A stretch of 64,000 nt of DNA from positions 186,001-250,000 of the forward strand of contig JBDHVC010000001.1 in assembly GCA_039809495.1 (NCBI GenBank), in the 5' to 3' direction. The notes under the pieces were generated by a model. The model was given only the letters and a program-made list of their open reading frames with translations. It was not told the origin of the DNA and searched no databases. This document shows positions 1 through 9,341 of this stretch, piece by piece; the first letter of the stretch is position 1; the number at the start of each line of letters is the position of its first letter. Both the position numbers and the translations under genes were made by a program. The stretch comes from JAFLCL01 sp039809495 (GTDB lineage Bacteria; Myxococcota_A; Polyangia; Polyangiales; Sandaracinaceae).

Positions 1-1309
1 CCTCTTGGTCGTCGTTCTGCTGCTGCTCCTGCAGCCACTCCGGGGTCTCTTCCTCGACCGTCTCCGGCGGCTGCATCAGGTACTGCACGAGCCGCGAGTC
101 CTGCGAGAGCAGATCCAGCGACAGCGACGAGGGCGATGGCGGCATGAAGTAGAACATCGCCAGGAACGCGAGGTGGATCGAGAGGGAGACGCCCGTCCAG
201 ATCTGCTGACGCCACTCGATCCCGGAGCCACCGATGCCGACGGCGCGACCCTGCGCCGTCTGCTTCACGATGAAGGTCATCCCCCGGAACGAGAGCCGCA
301 CCGTCGCGCCCGTGGGCAGCGGGTACTGCCGCGCGCCCGCGACCGTCGAGCTCTGCAGCTTGCCCTGCGCGGCGAGATCGTCGATCGAGAGGCTCTGCTC
401 ACCGACCGTGACCGATCCGGTCGCGCCCTCGGGGATGACGACCGTCGGCGCCTGTCCGTCGCCCGCGAGGAGCAGCGGCAAGCGCGCGCTGCCGAGCACC
501 TCGGCGCCGATGAGGTAGTCCGCCTTCTCGCTCTGCTCCCCGAGGACGAACGTGCGCGGCGGCGAGAGGTGCGCCACGTGGAGCACGCTCAGCTCACCCC
601 ACATGATCACGATCTCGACGGCGCTGTCGCTCGTCTCGACGTCCGCCGGGTTCACCGGGGGTCCGCTCGCGGCGATGCCATACACGACGTTCTCGGGGTT
701 CTCCGGCAGCTCCGCGCCGCTCGAACCCGTGGGGGCCGCCGCGGGCGCCGGCGCAGCGAACGGGTTCGCCAGGCCTCCCCCCGCGAAGGGGTTCGCGCCG
801 GCGAAGGGGTTCGGCAGTGGCGCCGCGACGGCCGGTGCCGAGATGGCCGGTGCCGAGATGGCCGGTGCCGAGATGGCCGGTGCCGAGATGGCCGGTGCCG
901 AGATGGCCGGTGCCGAGATGGCCGGTGTCGCGACGGCTGGTGCGACGGGCGCCTCAGGTCGCGCGCCGACGGTCGTGGGCTCGTCCTCCGCGCTCGCTCC
1001 CGCGAACTCGGTCACGATCCGGAACGCACCGATCACGATCTCGTCGCCGTTCTGGAGCCGGCCCTTGTTGACCTTCTTCCCATTGACGACGGTCCCCGCC
1101 GCCGAGCCGAGATCGATGATGTAGATCTCGTCGGCGCTCGTGACCTCGATCACCGCGTGCATGCGCGAGACGCTGTCGTCCTCGAGTCGGAGCGCGTTCG
1201 ATGGGAGCTTGCCGATCTTGACGATATCGCTCGCGATCGTCTCCGTTCGGACGAGCGCATCACCCTGGTGGATCCGGAAGGTCATCGAGACCTTGGCGTT
1301 CTGACTCAC
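1..1309 (-). CDS. gltG: GltG/NfsG-like FHA-domain motor protein (partial, C-terminus beyond window)
   Basis: Read on the minus strand from a GTG at 1309, preceded by a clear GGGAGG ribosome site. Residues about 8-97 form an FHA domain, with GKLPSN, SRMH and a VNG loop visible; such domains bind phosphothreonine. An Ala/Pro linker with a tandem AISAP repeat follows, then a second beta-rich region, and a single membrane segment near 120-180. After that comes a Gln/Glu-rich stretch running off the window start. FHA plus one TM in this gene order is the layout of GltG/NfsG, an inner-membrane protein linking the AglRQS motor to periplasmic TPR proteins. The family call rests on architecture plus the neighbours gltF, gltE, gltD and gltC. 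I cannot tell the gliding (Glt) from the sporulation (Nfs) version. Confidence 0.8.
828..942 (-). repeat. 15-bp tandem repeat inside gltG
   Basis: About seven near-identical 15-bp units (gccggtgccgagatg in phase) encode a run of AISAP pentapeptides in the linker between the FHA domain and the rest of GltG. The units at the edges are degenerate and the central ones are identical, which suggests recent slippage. It is in frame and so is a length-variable spacer, not a CRISPR or regulatory array. Confidence 0.9.
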
Positions 1310-1451
1310 TTCAGCCTCCCTGCGGGGCACAGCCAACCATCTTCATCGCGCCGCTCGGCGCCTCTCGTCGCGGCGCTCGCCTCGCCCTCCCTACGACAAC
1401 GGGGGCCGAGGCGGGTTCCACGCGCGCACAACTTCTCGCGCTGTCTCGTCT

Positions 1452-1697
1452 TCAGAGGTTCTCGACGGACTTGAGCATCTCCGGGATGAAGTGCTCACGA
1501 ACGCGGATCAGCGACGCGCGCCGACCACGCCGACGAACGCTCAGCAGCTCTCCGTCGGGTCGAACCAGGTCACCTTGGACGAGATCATCCTCGAAGTCGT
1601 AGGTCGTGGTCTCTCCGCCCCCGTCCTGCGCCATCACGGCCGGGGCGAGGGTGAGCGTGCCGATGACGACGAGCATGATGAAAACGATGCGTTGCAT
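1452..1697 (-). CDS. gltF: GltF/NfsF-like small exported protein
   Basis: An 81-residue protein. The ATG at 1697 is chosen because GGAGG lies 5 nt upstream and the next residues (MQRIVFIMLVVIGTLTLAPA) are a signal peptide ending near VMAQD. The mature part is short and acidic, then basic, with YDFEDD, VQGDLVRPDGE and a RRRGRRASL stretch. It sits between the TPR lipoprotein gene gltE and the FHA gene gltG, where M. xanthus carries gltF (and nfsF in the nfs operon). I assign it by position, size and export signal; no catalytic motif is visible. It probably acts as a small periplasmic part of the trans-envelope complex. Confidence 0.65.
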   Translation of the reverse strand: MQRIVFIMLVVIGTLTLAPAVMAQDGGGETTTYDFEDDLVQGDLVRPDGELLSVRRRGRRASLIRVREHFIPEMLKSVENL

Positions 1698-1789
1698 GGT
1701 GACCTCCAGGAACTCCTGCACTCTATCGACTCGGCGCGTCTCAGGTCAACGCGGTCCGACCGGAACGAGCAGAGCGGCCCGCCGCCTCC

Positions 1790-3322
1790 TCACGGGGCAG
1801 GCGCCTGCTGCCCCTCCGGCGCGGGTTGCTGCTGTTGCTGCTGCTGTTGCTGTTGCTGGGCAGCCTCCTGAGCCGCAGCCTGCGCCTGGATCCGCTCCAT
1901 CTCCGCCTGCATCGAGGCGGCCTCGTGCATCAGGGCGATGGAGCTCTCGATCTGCTGAAGCCGACCCATCTGACAAGTCGTCCGCTGCCATCGGCGCCGC
2001 CGCTGCGCGCGCTGATCGGTCGCGCACCGCCGGCTGACGCTCTCCACCGCGCTCGCGTACTCGGGGCGCGAGCCGGCGCGCTGGAGGAACTGTTGGTAGT
2101 AGCCGGTCGCTCGATTCAGCGTCGGCTCCGTGCCATCGCGGTAGTCCTGATAGAGCAGACCGAGGTTGAAGTACGACTCGGGTCGCGTCGCGTCGATCTG
2201 CTGCGCGCGCTCGTAGCTCTGCTGGGCACCTTGATCGTTGTTCAACCCCCGCTGCGCCGCGCCGAGCCCGAGCCAGGCGTCGTAGTTGTTCGCCTGGAGT
2301 TGCGTCGCGCGCTCGAAGGCCCGCGCCGCGTCCTCATAGCCGCGGAACGAGAGCGTGAGCTCCCCGAAATTCATGTAGGCCTCGAAGAGGTTCGCGTCGA
2401 GCTGGAAGGCTCGCTCGAACTTCGCGAGCGCCGCGATGATGTTGCCCTGGCGGACGTTGATCAGCCCCCACGTGTTGTAGATCGGCGCGTACGATCCGTT
2501 GATGAGCTGCGCCTGACGGCAGACGACCTCCGCCAGATCGAGCATCTGTCGGTCGCTCCCCGCGCCCGGCGTGCTGGCCGAGCCGGTCGCGCTGGCGCCC
2601 TGCCCGGAGCCCTGGGCCGTCCCGCCCGCGACCCCCCGCTGCCCGCCCGCACGGCGGATCGCTTGGTCGAGGTAGAGCAGCGCCATCTGGTTGAACGCCG
2701 GCAGATAGCCGGAGTCGACGGCGAGCGCTCGGCGCAGGTTGTTCAGCGACTCTCGCGTCGAGGCCTCGGTCCCTTCGTTACGCTGCATGATCGCGAGGTT
2801 GACGTAGCCCTCCGTGCAGCGCGCGTCGTCGCGCACCGCACGCTCGAACTCCGCGCGCGCCTGCTGCGCTCGCCCGTTTCGAAGGTGCTCGAGCCCCGAC
2901 GCGACGCGCGCGCCACAGAACCGAGGGTTCGCCTCGAGCACGCGCTGGTAGAGCTCGCGGGCCTGATCGGCGTGACCGCAGCGATCGTGCGTGACGCCCA
3001 TCATGTAGATCGCCTCGACGAAGCTGCCCCCCTGGGTCTGGTTCGCGCGCTCGAACCCCGCGAGCACCGACGCGCACTCCTCCGGCGTGAACCCGTCCAC
3101 CGCCGCCGTCTGGAAGGCGGTGATCGCGTCGGACCAGTGGGTCTGCGCCTCCTGCGAGATCGTCGAGCCGCCCGCGGTCGTGACGCTCCCCGGCCCGCCC
3201 GCTCCGCTCGGGGTGGTGCCCCCGTGGCTCTCTCCTCCGCCGCCGCAGGCGGCGAGCCCCGTGACGGCGAGCCCCGTGAGCGCGAGTGTCCCGACGAGCT
3301 TCGCGGCAAGCCAGCGATTCAT
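1790..3322 (-). CDS. gltE: GltE-like TPR lipoprotein
   Basis: 510 residues from the ATG at 3322, which has GGAG 5 nt upstream; an in-frame ATG at 3346 is an alternative. The signal peptide ends in the lipobox LAAC (Cys26), followed by a Gly-rich spacer, so the protein is lipid-anchored. Consecutive TPR units fill roughly residues 60-430, such as the repeat around NYDAWLGLGAAQRGLNND. Between TPRs is a Gly/Ser/Thr-rich insert near residues 250-290. The C-terminus has an uninterrupted run of 11 Gln followed by a Pro/Ala tail. Matches the adventurous-gliding TPR lipoprotein GltE, downstream of gltD in the same order as in M. xanthus. The poly-Gln tail is unusual. Confidence 0.8.
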   Translation of the reverse strand: MNRWLAAKLVGTLALTGLAVTGLAACGGGGESHGGTTPSGAGGPGSVTTAGGSTISQEAQTHWSDAITAFQTAAVDGFTPEECASVLAGFERANQTQGGSFVEAIYMMGVTHDRCGHADQARELYQRVLEANPRFCGARVASGLEHLRNGRAQQARAEFERAVRDDARCTEGYVNLAIMQRNEGTEASTRESLNNLRRALAVDSGYLPAFNQMALLYLDQAIRRAGGQRGVAGGTAQGSGQGASATGSASTPGAGSDRQMLDLAEVVCRQAQLINGSYAPIYNTWGLINVRQGNIIAALAKFERAFQLDANLFEAYMNFGELTLSFRGYEDAARAFERATQLQANNYDAWLGLGAAQRGLNNDQGAQQSYERAQQIDATRPESYFNLGLLYQDYRDGTEPTLNRATGYYQQFLQRAGSRPEYASAVESVSRRCATDQRAQRRRRWQRTTCQMGRLQQIESSIALMHEAASMQAEMERIQAQAAAQEAAQQQQQQQQQQQPAPEGQQAPAP

Positions 3323-3363
3323 GATGACTCCATGATTCGTGTTCATTTCTCTCTCCGCTGGCC

Positions 3364-6300
3364 TCAGGTGTCTCCGCCTTGGGGCACGCCGCTCTCGCTC
3401 GTGTCGCCCTCGACGTCTTCGCCGGCAGAGAGCTCCACCGGCTCCGGTTGGGCGACCTGGTTCTGGACGAACGACGCCGTCCCTCGCAGCTCCGCGGCGA
3501 GCGGGAAGCGTGCGCGATCGAGCTGGTTGAGCTCCTGCTCGCACTGCGCCGAGTACTCGTTGAACCAGCGCACGCGGGTCGCGAGGGTGAGGCAGTACTC
3601 GAACGCGCCGAGCGCGCGAGGGATCGGGGCGCCCTGGCAAGCGGCGTCGCCCGCGCCCTCCGAACATCGGACGTCGTCCTCCGTGTCCCAACGTCCGTCG
3701 GGGCCTGGGTTCGAGCCGTTCAAGACGTTCTCGAGCGCGTCGAGGTAGATGCCCTCGAGCTCTGGATCGCGAGAGATCTCGTCGGGGATGGGCGCGCTGC
3801 GCACGTCGTCGATGATCGTCCGGTACATGACGCCGACGCGGGCAGCCGCGGCGATCTGCCACTGCGGGATCTGCAGGGGCTCGATGAGGTTGTACGCGGC
3901 CTCCGCCGTCCGGAGCGCCTCGAACTTCCGCTGGAGCCACGGGAAGAGATCCGTCTGCGCCCAGCGGTTCACGGCGACGAGCGTCGTCGGGCCGCGGTAC
4001 GCCGGGAAGCGGACCGCGCGGAACTCGTTGAACTTGTAGTCGGCCAGGTAGAAGAGCGCCTCGGAGGTCGCCTCGCGAGCGCGAGCGAGCCAGAGCTGGC
4101 GATCCTCGTCGGAGCCCTCCGCCTGCGCGATCCCCTGCTCGGCTCGAGCCCACGCCTGCGTCGCCGCGCGGAAGTACTGCTCCGCTTGGTCTCGCCGCTC
4201 GAGCTCCCACTGCGCGCGACCCATCTGGACGTTCGCGCGGATGATCTCGTGGGGGAGCGCCGTTCGGCCGTAGTTCCGGAGGAACGTCCGGTAGTGATCG
4301 AACACGCGGTTCCAGTTCCCCTGACGCTCGTAGATCGAGCCGAGCGAGAAGATGACCTGCGACGTCTCGCGAGCCCTCGTTCGACGGTAGTTCCGCTCGT
4401 AGAGCTGGGCGTCCTCGATCGCGGTCTGCTCCTCACCCAGGCCGAGGCGGAAGAAGACCGCGTTCTCGAGCGCGACGTGAGCGATCGCGCAGGTCCCCGC
4501 GGTCCGCTCGGCGTCCGTGCAGTTCGCGCCGTCCTCGCCGGGGAAGCGCCGCGCGAACTGCTCGTAGAAGCTCGCGGCCTGCGAGTAGATCGCGAGGGCG
4601 TGGTAGTTGGCGCCGACGAGATAGACCGCGCGCTTGGCGAGCTCGCTGTCCGGGAAGCGCTCGATCAGCACCGTCCGGACCCGGATCGCGCGGCCGAGCA
4701 GGCGCGCGGACTCGTAGTTGATGGCGGCGTTGTAGAGGACCTCGTCCAGGCGGCCGCACTCGCGGTAGCGCCGGAAGATGTCGACGTACGTCGCAGCGGC
4801 CTCGCGGTACTGCCGGTTGCGCGTCTGGAGCTCGGCCTGCTGACGCAGGACGTCGCAGCGGAGCTGCTGGAGGACCCCGCAGAGGTCCGCGTGGGCGTCG
4901 AGCTGCGCCTCGGAGTTGCAGTAGAGGTTGAAGAGCGGCTCGATGTTGTTCTTGATCTCGGTCACGCAGGACACGCGCCCATCGCGCCGCGAGATCGCGT
5001 TCAACGAGTCGAGGTACAGGTTGGCGGCGAACTCCGCGAGCTCGTGCTGCGGGTAGTTCATCGCGATGTCGCGGAAGATGAGCGCCGCCTCCTCGAAGTG
5101 GTTGGACTCGTAGAAGATGCGCGCGCGACGGTACTTGACCTGCGGGAGCTCGTCGCTCTGGCTGACGTAGCAGACGAAGCGCTGGAAGGCGTTGAGCATC
5201 CCCTGCTCGGTCGCCGAGAAGTCGCGGACCGCGAGGCGCTGCGCGTCGGTCTGCTCCGGCTCCGCCGCCGCCTGCCGGCCGCGACGTCCGCCGCGGGTGG
5301 CGCGGGGCTGCGTGCCGGAGCGCCGCGTCTCGCGCTCGGTCGCCGCGTACTGCTGCTGGTAGAGGTTGTTGTAGCAGAGGACGGCGGCATACGCGGCGTC
5401 CGAGGTGTATTCGCCCTGGGGGTTCAGCTCGACGACGCGGTCGAAGGCGGGACCACAGCGCGTCCAGTCCTCCATGCGCCAGAGCAGCTCGGCGTAGAAG
5501 TACGAGACCCGATAGAGCGTCGGCCAGTCGTCTCGCGCGATGTCGGGGAACTCGAGCTGCTCCATGTCGGGGAAGTGCTCGATCGCGATCTGGTAGAGCT
5601 GGGTCGCCTGCTGCATCGTGTTGCGATCGTTCGTCCCGGGCTGGGAGTCCGTCCCGATCGCCTCTCGGTGCCAGGCCACGGCGAGCTCGAAGAGCACCTG
5701 TGAGGTGGCCTGCCGACACTCCGAGATCGCCGCCTGCGGGTGCGAGCCGCCCGTGCGGAACGCCGTCTCCAGGTCGACGAGGCGCTGGACCTCCGTCACC
5801 TGCTCCGCTTTGGGCCGCGACGAGATGATCGCGTTCGTGACGCGAGACTGCCAATAGCAGAGGCGATCGGAGTTCGGCTGCTCCGCCATCAGCGTGTGGT
5901 AGACCTGAATCGTCTCGGGCCACTGGCCGGTGTCGAAGTAGAGTTCGGCCAGGCTCTCCAACATCTCGTACGCCTGGGCCTGGTTGGTGGCGTATCGCTG
6001 GAAGAACTGGAGCGCCTGGTTCGGGCGACCGACGCGCGCGTACGGCATCACCAGCTCGCGGCGCGTCTGCCGGGCCATGTTCTCCGCGTCCCGCGCGTCC
6101 GGGTGGTCGCGAACGAATTCCAGGACCTGCACGAACTGCTGGAGGGCCCCTCGGAAGTCCTCGAGGTTATAGAGGACCCACGCCTGCTTGTAGAGCGCGA
6201 AGCCGTAGACCGGGTTCTGCTCGGGGGGCGACTCGAGGACCTTGGCGTAGAACTGACGAGCCGCGCTCATGTCGCCCTCGCCGAAGTAGTACTCGGCGAA

Positions 6301-7122
6301 CGAGAGCCAGGCGTAAGGCACGAAGCGGCTGTTGGGGTAGCCCTTGATCAGCCGGTTGTAGACCTGACGAGCGCGATCGAATTGGCGCATCTCCTCGAGG
6401 CCGAAGGCGAGCGAGAAGAGGACCTCGTCCATCCGCTGGTAATTCGGATAGTCCTGGACGAGGCGAGCGTAGGTGCGGATGGCGTTCTCGCGAGCCCCGC
6501 CGACCTCGCGCTCGGCCTCCTGCTGCTGGCGGCGCAGCTCACGCACCTGATCGGCGTTGTGGGCCTGCTCGGCTTGGAAGATCCGCTCGTCGAGCGATCG
6601 CGCCTGGGTGTTCCAGTACGTCTGGAGCTCGAAGTACGTCTCCGCGAGGCGCAAGAGCACGTCGGCGCCGCGCGCGTCGCCCGCGCGCAGACGACCGACG
6701 ATACGTTCGGCCGTCTGAATCTCCCGCCGGAGCAGCTCGAGCGCGCGCTGCTGGCCGGAGGCGGCCGCGCCACGACGCTGGGCCGCGGAGAGCTCGATGC
6801 TGGGCGCCGACTGCCCCTGCTTGGTCGGAGTCGTCTGCGCCGGCGCCGCCGCCTGCGTCAGGTGGCTCGCCGGAGCGGCAGCGCCCGCTCGTCGATCGGG
6901 GGGAGGCGCGCCGGTCGGACACGTCTCGACCGTCTGGTGCGCCGCGGGCCCGATACAGACCGCGTCCGCTCCGGAGGCCGCCGCGGGCTGCGCCCCGGAT
7001 GCCGCCGGCCGCGTACCGCCAGATGCCGCCTGCTGCGCGCCCACGACGAGCGGCAGCGCACCCGCGAACATCGAGGCGACCAACAAGATCGTCAGTTGCT
7101 TACGGCCCATTCTCGACACCAT
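3364..7122 (-). CDS. gltD: GltD (AgmU)-like giant periplasmic TPR protein
   Basis: 1252 residues with an N-terminal signal peptide (MGRKQLTILLVASMFAGALP region) and then a low-complexity Ala/Pro stretch to about residue 110. TPR/Sel1-type helical repeats follow through most of the rest. A start at 7122 is preceded by AAGGA; the ATG 12 nt in is an alternative. Length, exported TPR solenoid and placement between gltC and gltE fit GltD/AgmU, the periplasmic scaffold of the Myxococcus gliding machine (NfsD in the spore-coat version). The stop lies only 18 nt before the upstream candidate start of gltE, consistent with one operon. No enzyme motif is present. Confidence 0.8.
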   Translation of the reverse strand: MVSRMGRKQLTILLVASMFAGALPLVVGAQQAASGGTRPAASGAQPAAASGADAVCIGPAAHQTVETCPTGAPPPDRRAGAAAPASHLTQAAAPAQTTPTKQGQSAPSIELSAAQRRGAAASGQQRALELLRREIQTAERIVGRLRAGDARGADVLLRLAETYFELQTYWNTQARSLDERIFQAEQAHNADQVRELRRQQQEAEREVGGARENAIRTYARLVQDYPNYQRMDEVLFSLAFGLEEMRQFDRARQVYNRLIKGYPNSRFVPYAWLSFAEYYFGEGDMSAARQFYAKVLESPPEQNPVYGFALYKQAWVLYNLEDFRGALQQFVQVLEFVRDHPDARDAENMARQTRRELVMPYARVGRPNQALQFFQRYATNQAQAYEMLESLAELYFDTGQWPETIQVYHTLMAEQPNSDRLCYWQSRVTNAIISSRPKAEQVTEVQRLVDLETAFRTGGSHPQAAISECRQATSQVLFELAVAWHREAIGTDSQPGTNDRNTMQQATQLYQIAIEHFPDMEQLEFPDIARDDWPTLYRVSYFYAELLWRMEDWTRCGPAFDRVVELNPQGEYTSDAAYAAVLCYNNLYQQQYAATERETRRSGTQPRATRGGRRGRQAAAEPEQTDAQRLAVRDFSATEQGMLNAFQRFVCYVSQSDELPQVKYRRARIFYESNHFEEAALIFRDIAMNYPQHELAEFAANLYLDSLNAISRRDGRVSCVTEIKNNIEPLFNLYCNSEAQLDAHADLCGVLQQLRCDVLRQQAELQTRNRQYREAAATYVDIFRRYRECGRLDEVLYNAAINYESARLLGRAIRVRTVLIERFPDSELAKRAVYLVGANYHALAIYSQAASFYEQFARRFPGEDGANCTDAERTAGTCAIAHVALENAVFFRLGLGEEQTAIEDAQLYERNYRRTRARETSQVIFSLGSIYERQGNWNRVFDHYRTFLRNYGRTALPHEIIRANVQMGRAQWELERRDQAEQYFRAATQAWARAEQGIAQAEGSDEDRQLWLARAREATSEALFYLADYKFNEFRAVRFPAYRGPTTLVAVNRWAQTDLFPWLQRKFEALRTAEAAYNLIEPLQIPQWQIAAAARVGVMYRTIIDDVRSAPIPDEISRDPELEGIYLDALENVLNGSNPGPDGRWDTEDDVRCSEGAGDAACQGAPIPRALGAFEYCLTLATRVRWFNEYSAQCEQELNQLDRARFPLAAELRGTASFVQNQVAQPEPVELSAGEDVEGDTSESGVPQGGDT

Positions 7123-7295
7123 CGTCCTTAGAGGGGGAATCGGTTGGCGGTGGAGCGTTCGCGCGGGCAGCCTCGCGCGAGCCGAACCGTCAGGGATCAG
7201 AAGTCAGGGAAAACCATCGCCGGACAAGAGCGAGGCGCCGATTGGGCGCGAGCCACCGAGCAGCGCGCGACCCTCTCGACGATCTCCGCCTCGCC

Positions 7296-8993
7296 TCATC
7301 GGCCGCACTGGGAGGTCACCTGCTGGCGATAGAAGCCGAGCTCGTCGCGCCAGTACTCGCCGTCGAAGGGCCACATCTGGTGCTCCTCGTCGACGTTGAC
7401 CTGGAGGCCGCCCGAGCGCTGGAGCTCGCGCTGCTGCTCCTCCATCTCGGCGGAGATCTCGCCGCGCTGGTAGGTCGCGAGCTCGAGCGAGACGGTGTCC
7501 ACCTGCGTCCCGAGCTCGTTGAGCTCGTCCACGAGGCGCGTGTAGCGGCCGCGCGCGAGATCGCCGGTCTGGTCGACCGCGAACGATCGCGCGACGAGGA
7601 TGTCCTGACGGATGCGATCGCCGAGCGACGAGTTCTGGAACTCGCCGGGCGTCGAGCCGAGGCGGCTCTCCTCGGCGTCGAGGAGCCGGACGTACTCGAG
7701 GTTGCGGAGGAGCGTGCGATCCGAGAGCGCCGTCGCCACGATGCCGCGGATCCGTGGCGAGAGGTTCGCCTCGCCGGCGCGGACGCGCGTCAGGAACTCG
7801 AAGAATTGCTGGTTGTCCTGGTACTGGTCGAGCGTCGCGCTGAGCTCGTCGGCGACGGGATCGTAGCGCTCGTGGAAGAGGGCGATCATCGCCTCGGCGT
7901 TGGCGATCTGGCACGCCGAGTAGAAGATGACGGCCTTGAGGACGAGGGCCTCGGGGTAGTAACCGTCCTCGAAGTAGGGGGAGAAGAGCGTGTGGATGTT
8001 GCCCATCGCGCGCGCATACTCGTCGGCGAGGAAGAACGCCCAGGACTCCTCGAAGAGCGCGTCGAGCCAATACTCGGACGCTTGATCGACGCGGTTCCAG
8101 GCCTCGACCGCGTTTCCGAGCAGCCGCCCGTCCACGGCGCGCTCGCCCGTCTCCGGGTCCGTGCGGTTCGCGGCCGCGTAGTAGACGCGGGCGAGCGAGA
8201 TCCACGCGAGGTTCTCCATGCGCGCGGAGTCGTCGACGCCGCGGGCGCCGTGCTCGATGGCCTCGATGATCGCGCGGAAGGCCGAGACCGCGGGCTGCGC
8301 GCGGCGCAGACGCACGTGAGCGATCCCCTCGAAGAAGCGAGCGTTCACGTAGTAGGACGACTGGGGCGAGACGCGCTGGAAGAGCGCGATCGCCTCGTCG
8401 AACTCGCCCTGCTGGTACTTGAAGCGACCCATCAGATAGAGGAGCTGGGCGTAGAGATCGGCGTTCTCGGGCGTGTTGAATTGATCGAGCTGGTCGGCGC
8501 CGTAGCGACCGACCTTCTCGATGATGCCGGCGGGCTCGGGGAGCTGCGTGGCGAGCTGCGCGAGCCACTGGAGCGTCTGCCCGAAGTAGAGGTGGTTCGG
8601 CCCCGCCTGCGTGATCTCGTCGAAGATGGCGAGCGCGGACTGGTAGAAGTGGAGGTGATAGAGGGCTTTGCCGAGGAAGAACTGCGCCTTCTGCACGTTC
8701 GCCGGGGCGTCCTCGGTCTCGCCGCCGACGACCCGCTGGAACTGGACCGACGACTCCATGTACCGCTCTTGCTGGTACAGGCGGAGCGCGTTCGCGAGCG
8801 CCTCGGACGGCGGACCCTCCGCGGGAGGCGCGCCGCCGCCCGTCTCGTCCACGGTGAACGTCATGTCCTGCGCGGCGACGCCGCCGGCGGCGAGCGTCGT
8901 GGCGAGGACGAGGCCGCCCAGAGAGGCGGCGAGCCCGAGCCTGCGGAGCAACTGCGTTGCGATCGTTCGGTTACCCATCCGTGCACGCTTCAT
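7296..8993 (-). CDS. gltC: GltC-like exported TPR protein
   Basis: 565 residues; the ATG at 8993 has AAGGA 7 nt upstream. A signal peptide ends at VAA/QDM, so the mature protein starts QDMTFTVDET. TPR repeats fill residues about 65-430, followed by a helical C-terminal region near residues 470-540 (DLARGRYTRLVDELNEL). Fits GltC/NfsC, the periplasmic TPR protein that works with GltA and GltB at the outer membrane. It is the first gene of the minus-strand cluster and is preceded by a good promoter. The mature N-terminus is almost identical to that of the beta-barrel gene at 15416, which supports a shared complex. Confidence 0.8.
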   Translation of the reverse strand: MKRARMGNRTIATQLLRRLGLAASLGGLVLATTLAAGGVAAQDMTFTVDETGGGAPPAEGPPSEALANALRLYQQERYMESSVQFQRVVGGETEDAPANVQKAQFFLGKALYHLHFYQSALAIFDEITQAGPNHLYFGQTLQWLAQLATQLPEPAGIIEKVGRYGADQLDQFNTPENADLYAQLLYLMGRFKYQQGEFDEAIALFQRVSPQSSYYVNARFFEGIAHVRLRRAQPAVSAFRAIIEAIEHGARGVDDSARMENLAWISLARVYYAAANRTDPETGERAVDGRLLGNAVEAWNRVDQASEYWLDALFEESWAFFLADEYARAMGNIHTLFSPYFEDGYYPEALVLKAVIFYSACQIANAEAMIALFHERYDPVADELSATLDQYQDNQQFFEFLTRVRAGEANLSPRIRGIVATALSDRTLLRNLEYVRLLDAEESRLGSTPGEFQNSSLGDRIRQDILVARSFAVDQTGDLARGRYTRLVDELNELGTQVDTVSLELATYQRGEISAEMEEQQRELQRSGGLQVNVDEEHQMWPFDGEYWRDELGFYRQQVTSQCGR

Positions 8994-9139
8994 GGGAGAT
9001 CCTTCTAGTCGTCGTCGTCATGTCGCCAGGTCACGCGCGACGATGCTGGACTGCCGAGAAACCGCGCGAGCCGGGCCGAGCGGCCTCGGTGCGCCTGAAA
9101 AGCCAACAAAATCGGTGGACTATGACGGTTCGGAGCGCG

Positions 9140-9169
9140 AGGATAGAGAGCGAGCGGACGCCTTGTCAA
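9140..9169 (-). promoter_or_regulatory. Promoter of the gltC-gltG cluster
   Basis: On the minus strand TTGACA (9164-9169) and TATCCT (9140-9145) are separated by 18 nt. Transcription would begin near 9133, leaving an untranslated leader of about 140 nt before gltC. The -35 box is a perfect consensus, and its 5-prime end lies 26 nt from the divergent -35 box at 9195. Confidence 0.65.
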
Positions 9170-9194
9170 TAGGGTTCTCGACGAGCGAACGTGC

Positions 9195-9224
9195 TTGACA
9201 CGCTTTCTCTCGGCGACGTACGGT
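9195..9224 (+). promoter_or_regulatory. Divergent promoter for the Cys-rich lipoprotein gene
   Basis: TTGACA (9195-9200), an 18-nt spacer and TACGGT (9219-9224). The leader to the start at 9342 is about 110 nt and contains two direct repeats of GAYCGGAAGCAAC (9279-9291 and 9297-9309), 18 nt apart. Together with the promoter on the other strand this makes 8994-9341 a back-to-back regulatory region with no gene in it. Confidence 0.6.
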
Positions 9225-9341
9225 CCCGCTCGCCTCGGCGCAGCTCGCTCGGGCGAGCGAGCGCCCGATGGCGCGTGCGACCGGAAGCAACGGTGTGATC
9301 GGAAGCAACCTGGTGGGTCAAGACCAATGTCGGGAGCAAAG

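Noticed and set aside
828..942. Tandem 15-bp repeat considered as CRISPR or iteron
   Set aside because: No spacers, in phase with a coding frame, and encodes a regular AISAP linker.
5..1474. Long open frame (489 codons) on the plus strand over gltG
   Set aside because: A shadow of the minus-strand FHA gene. It has no domain, is Arg-rich and lacks a ribosome site; GC-rich DNA leaves long antisense frames open.
3379..5703. 774-codon plus-strand frame opposite gltD
   Set aside because: Antisense shadow of the TPR gene, with Leu/Arg/Glu-biased composition and no recognisable motif.
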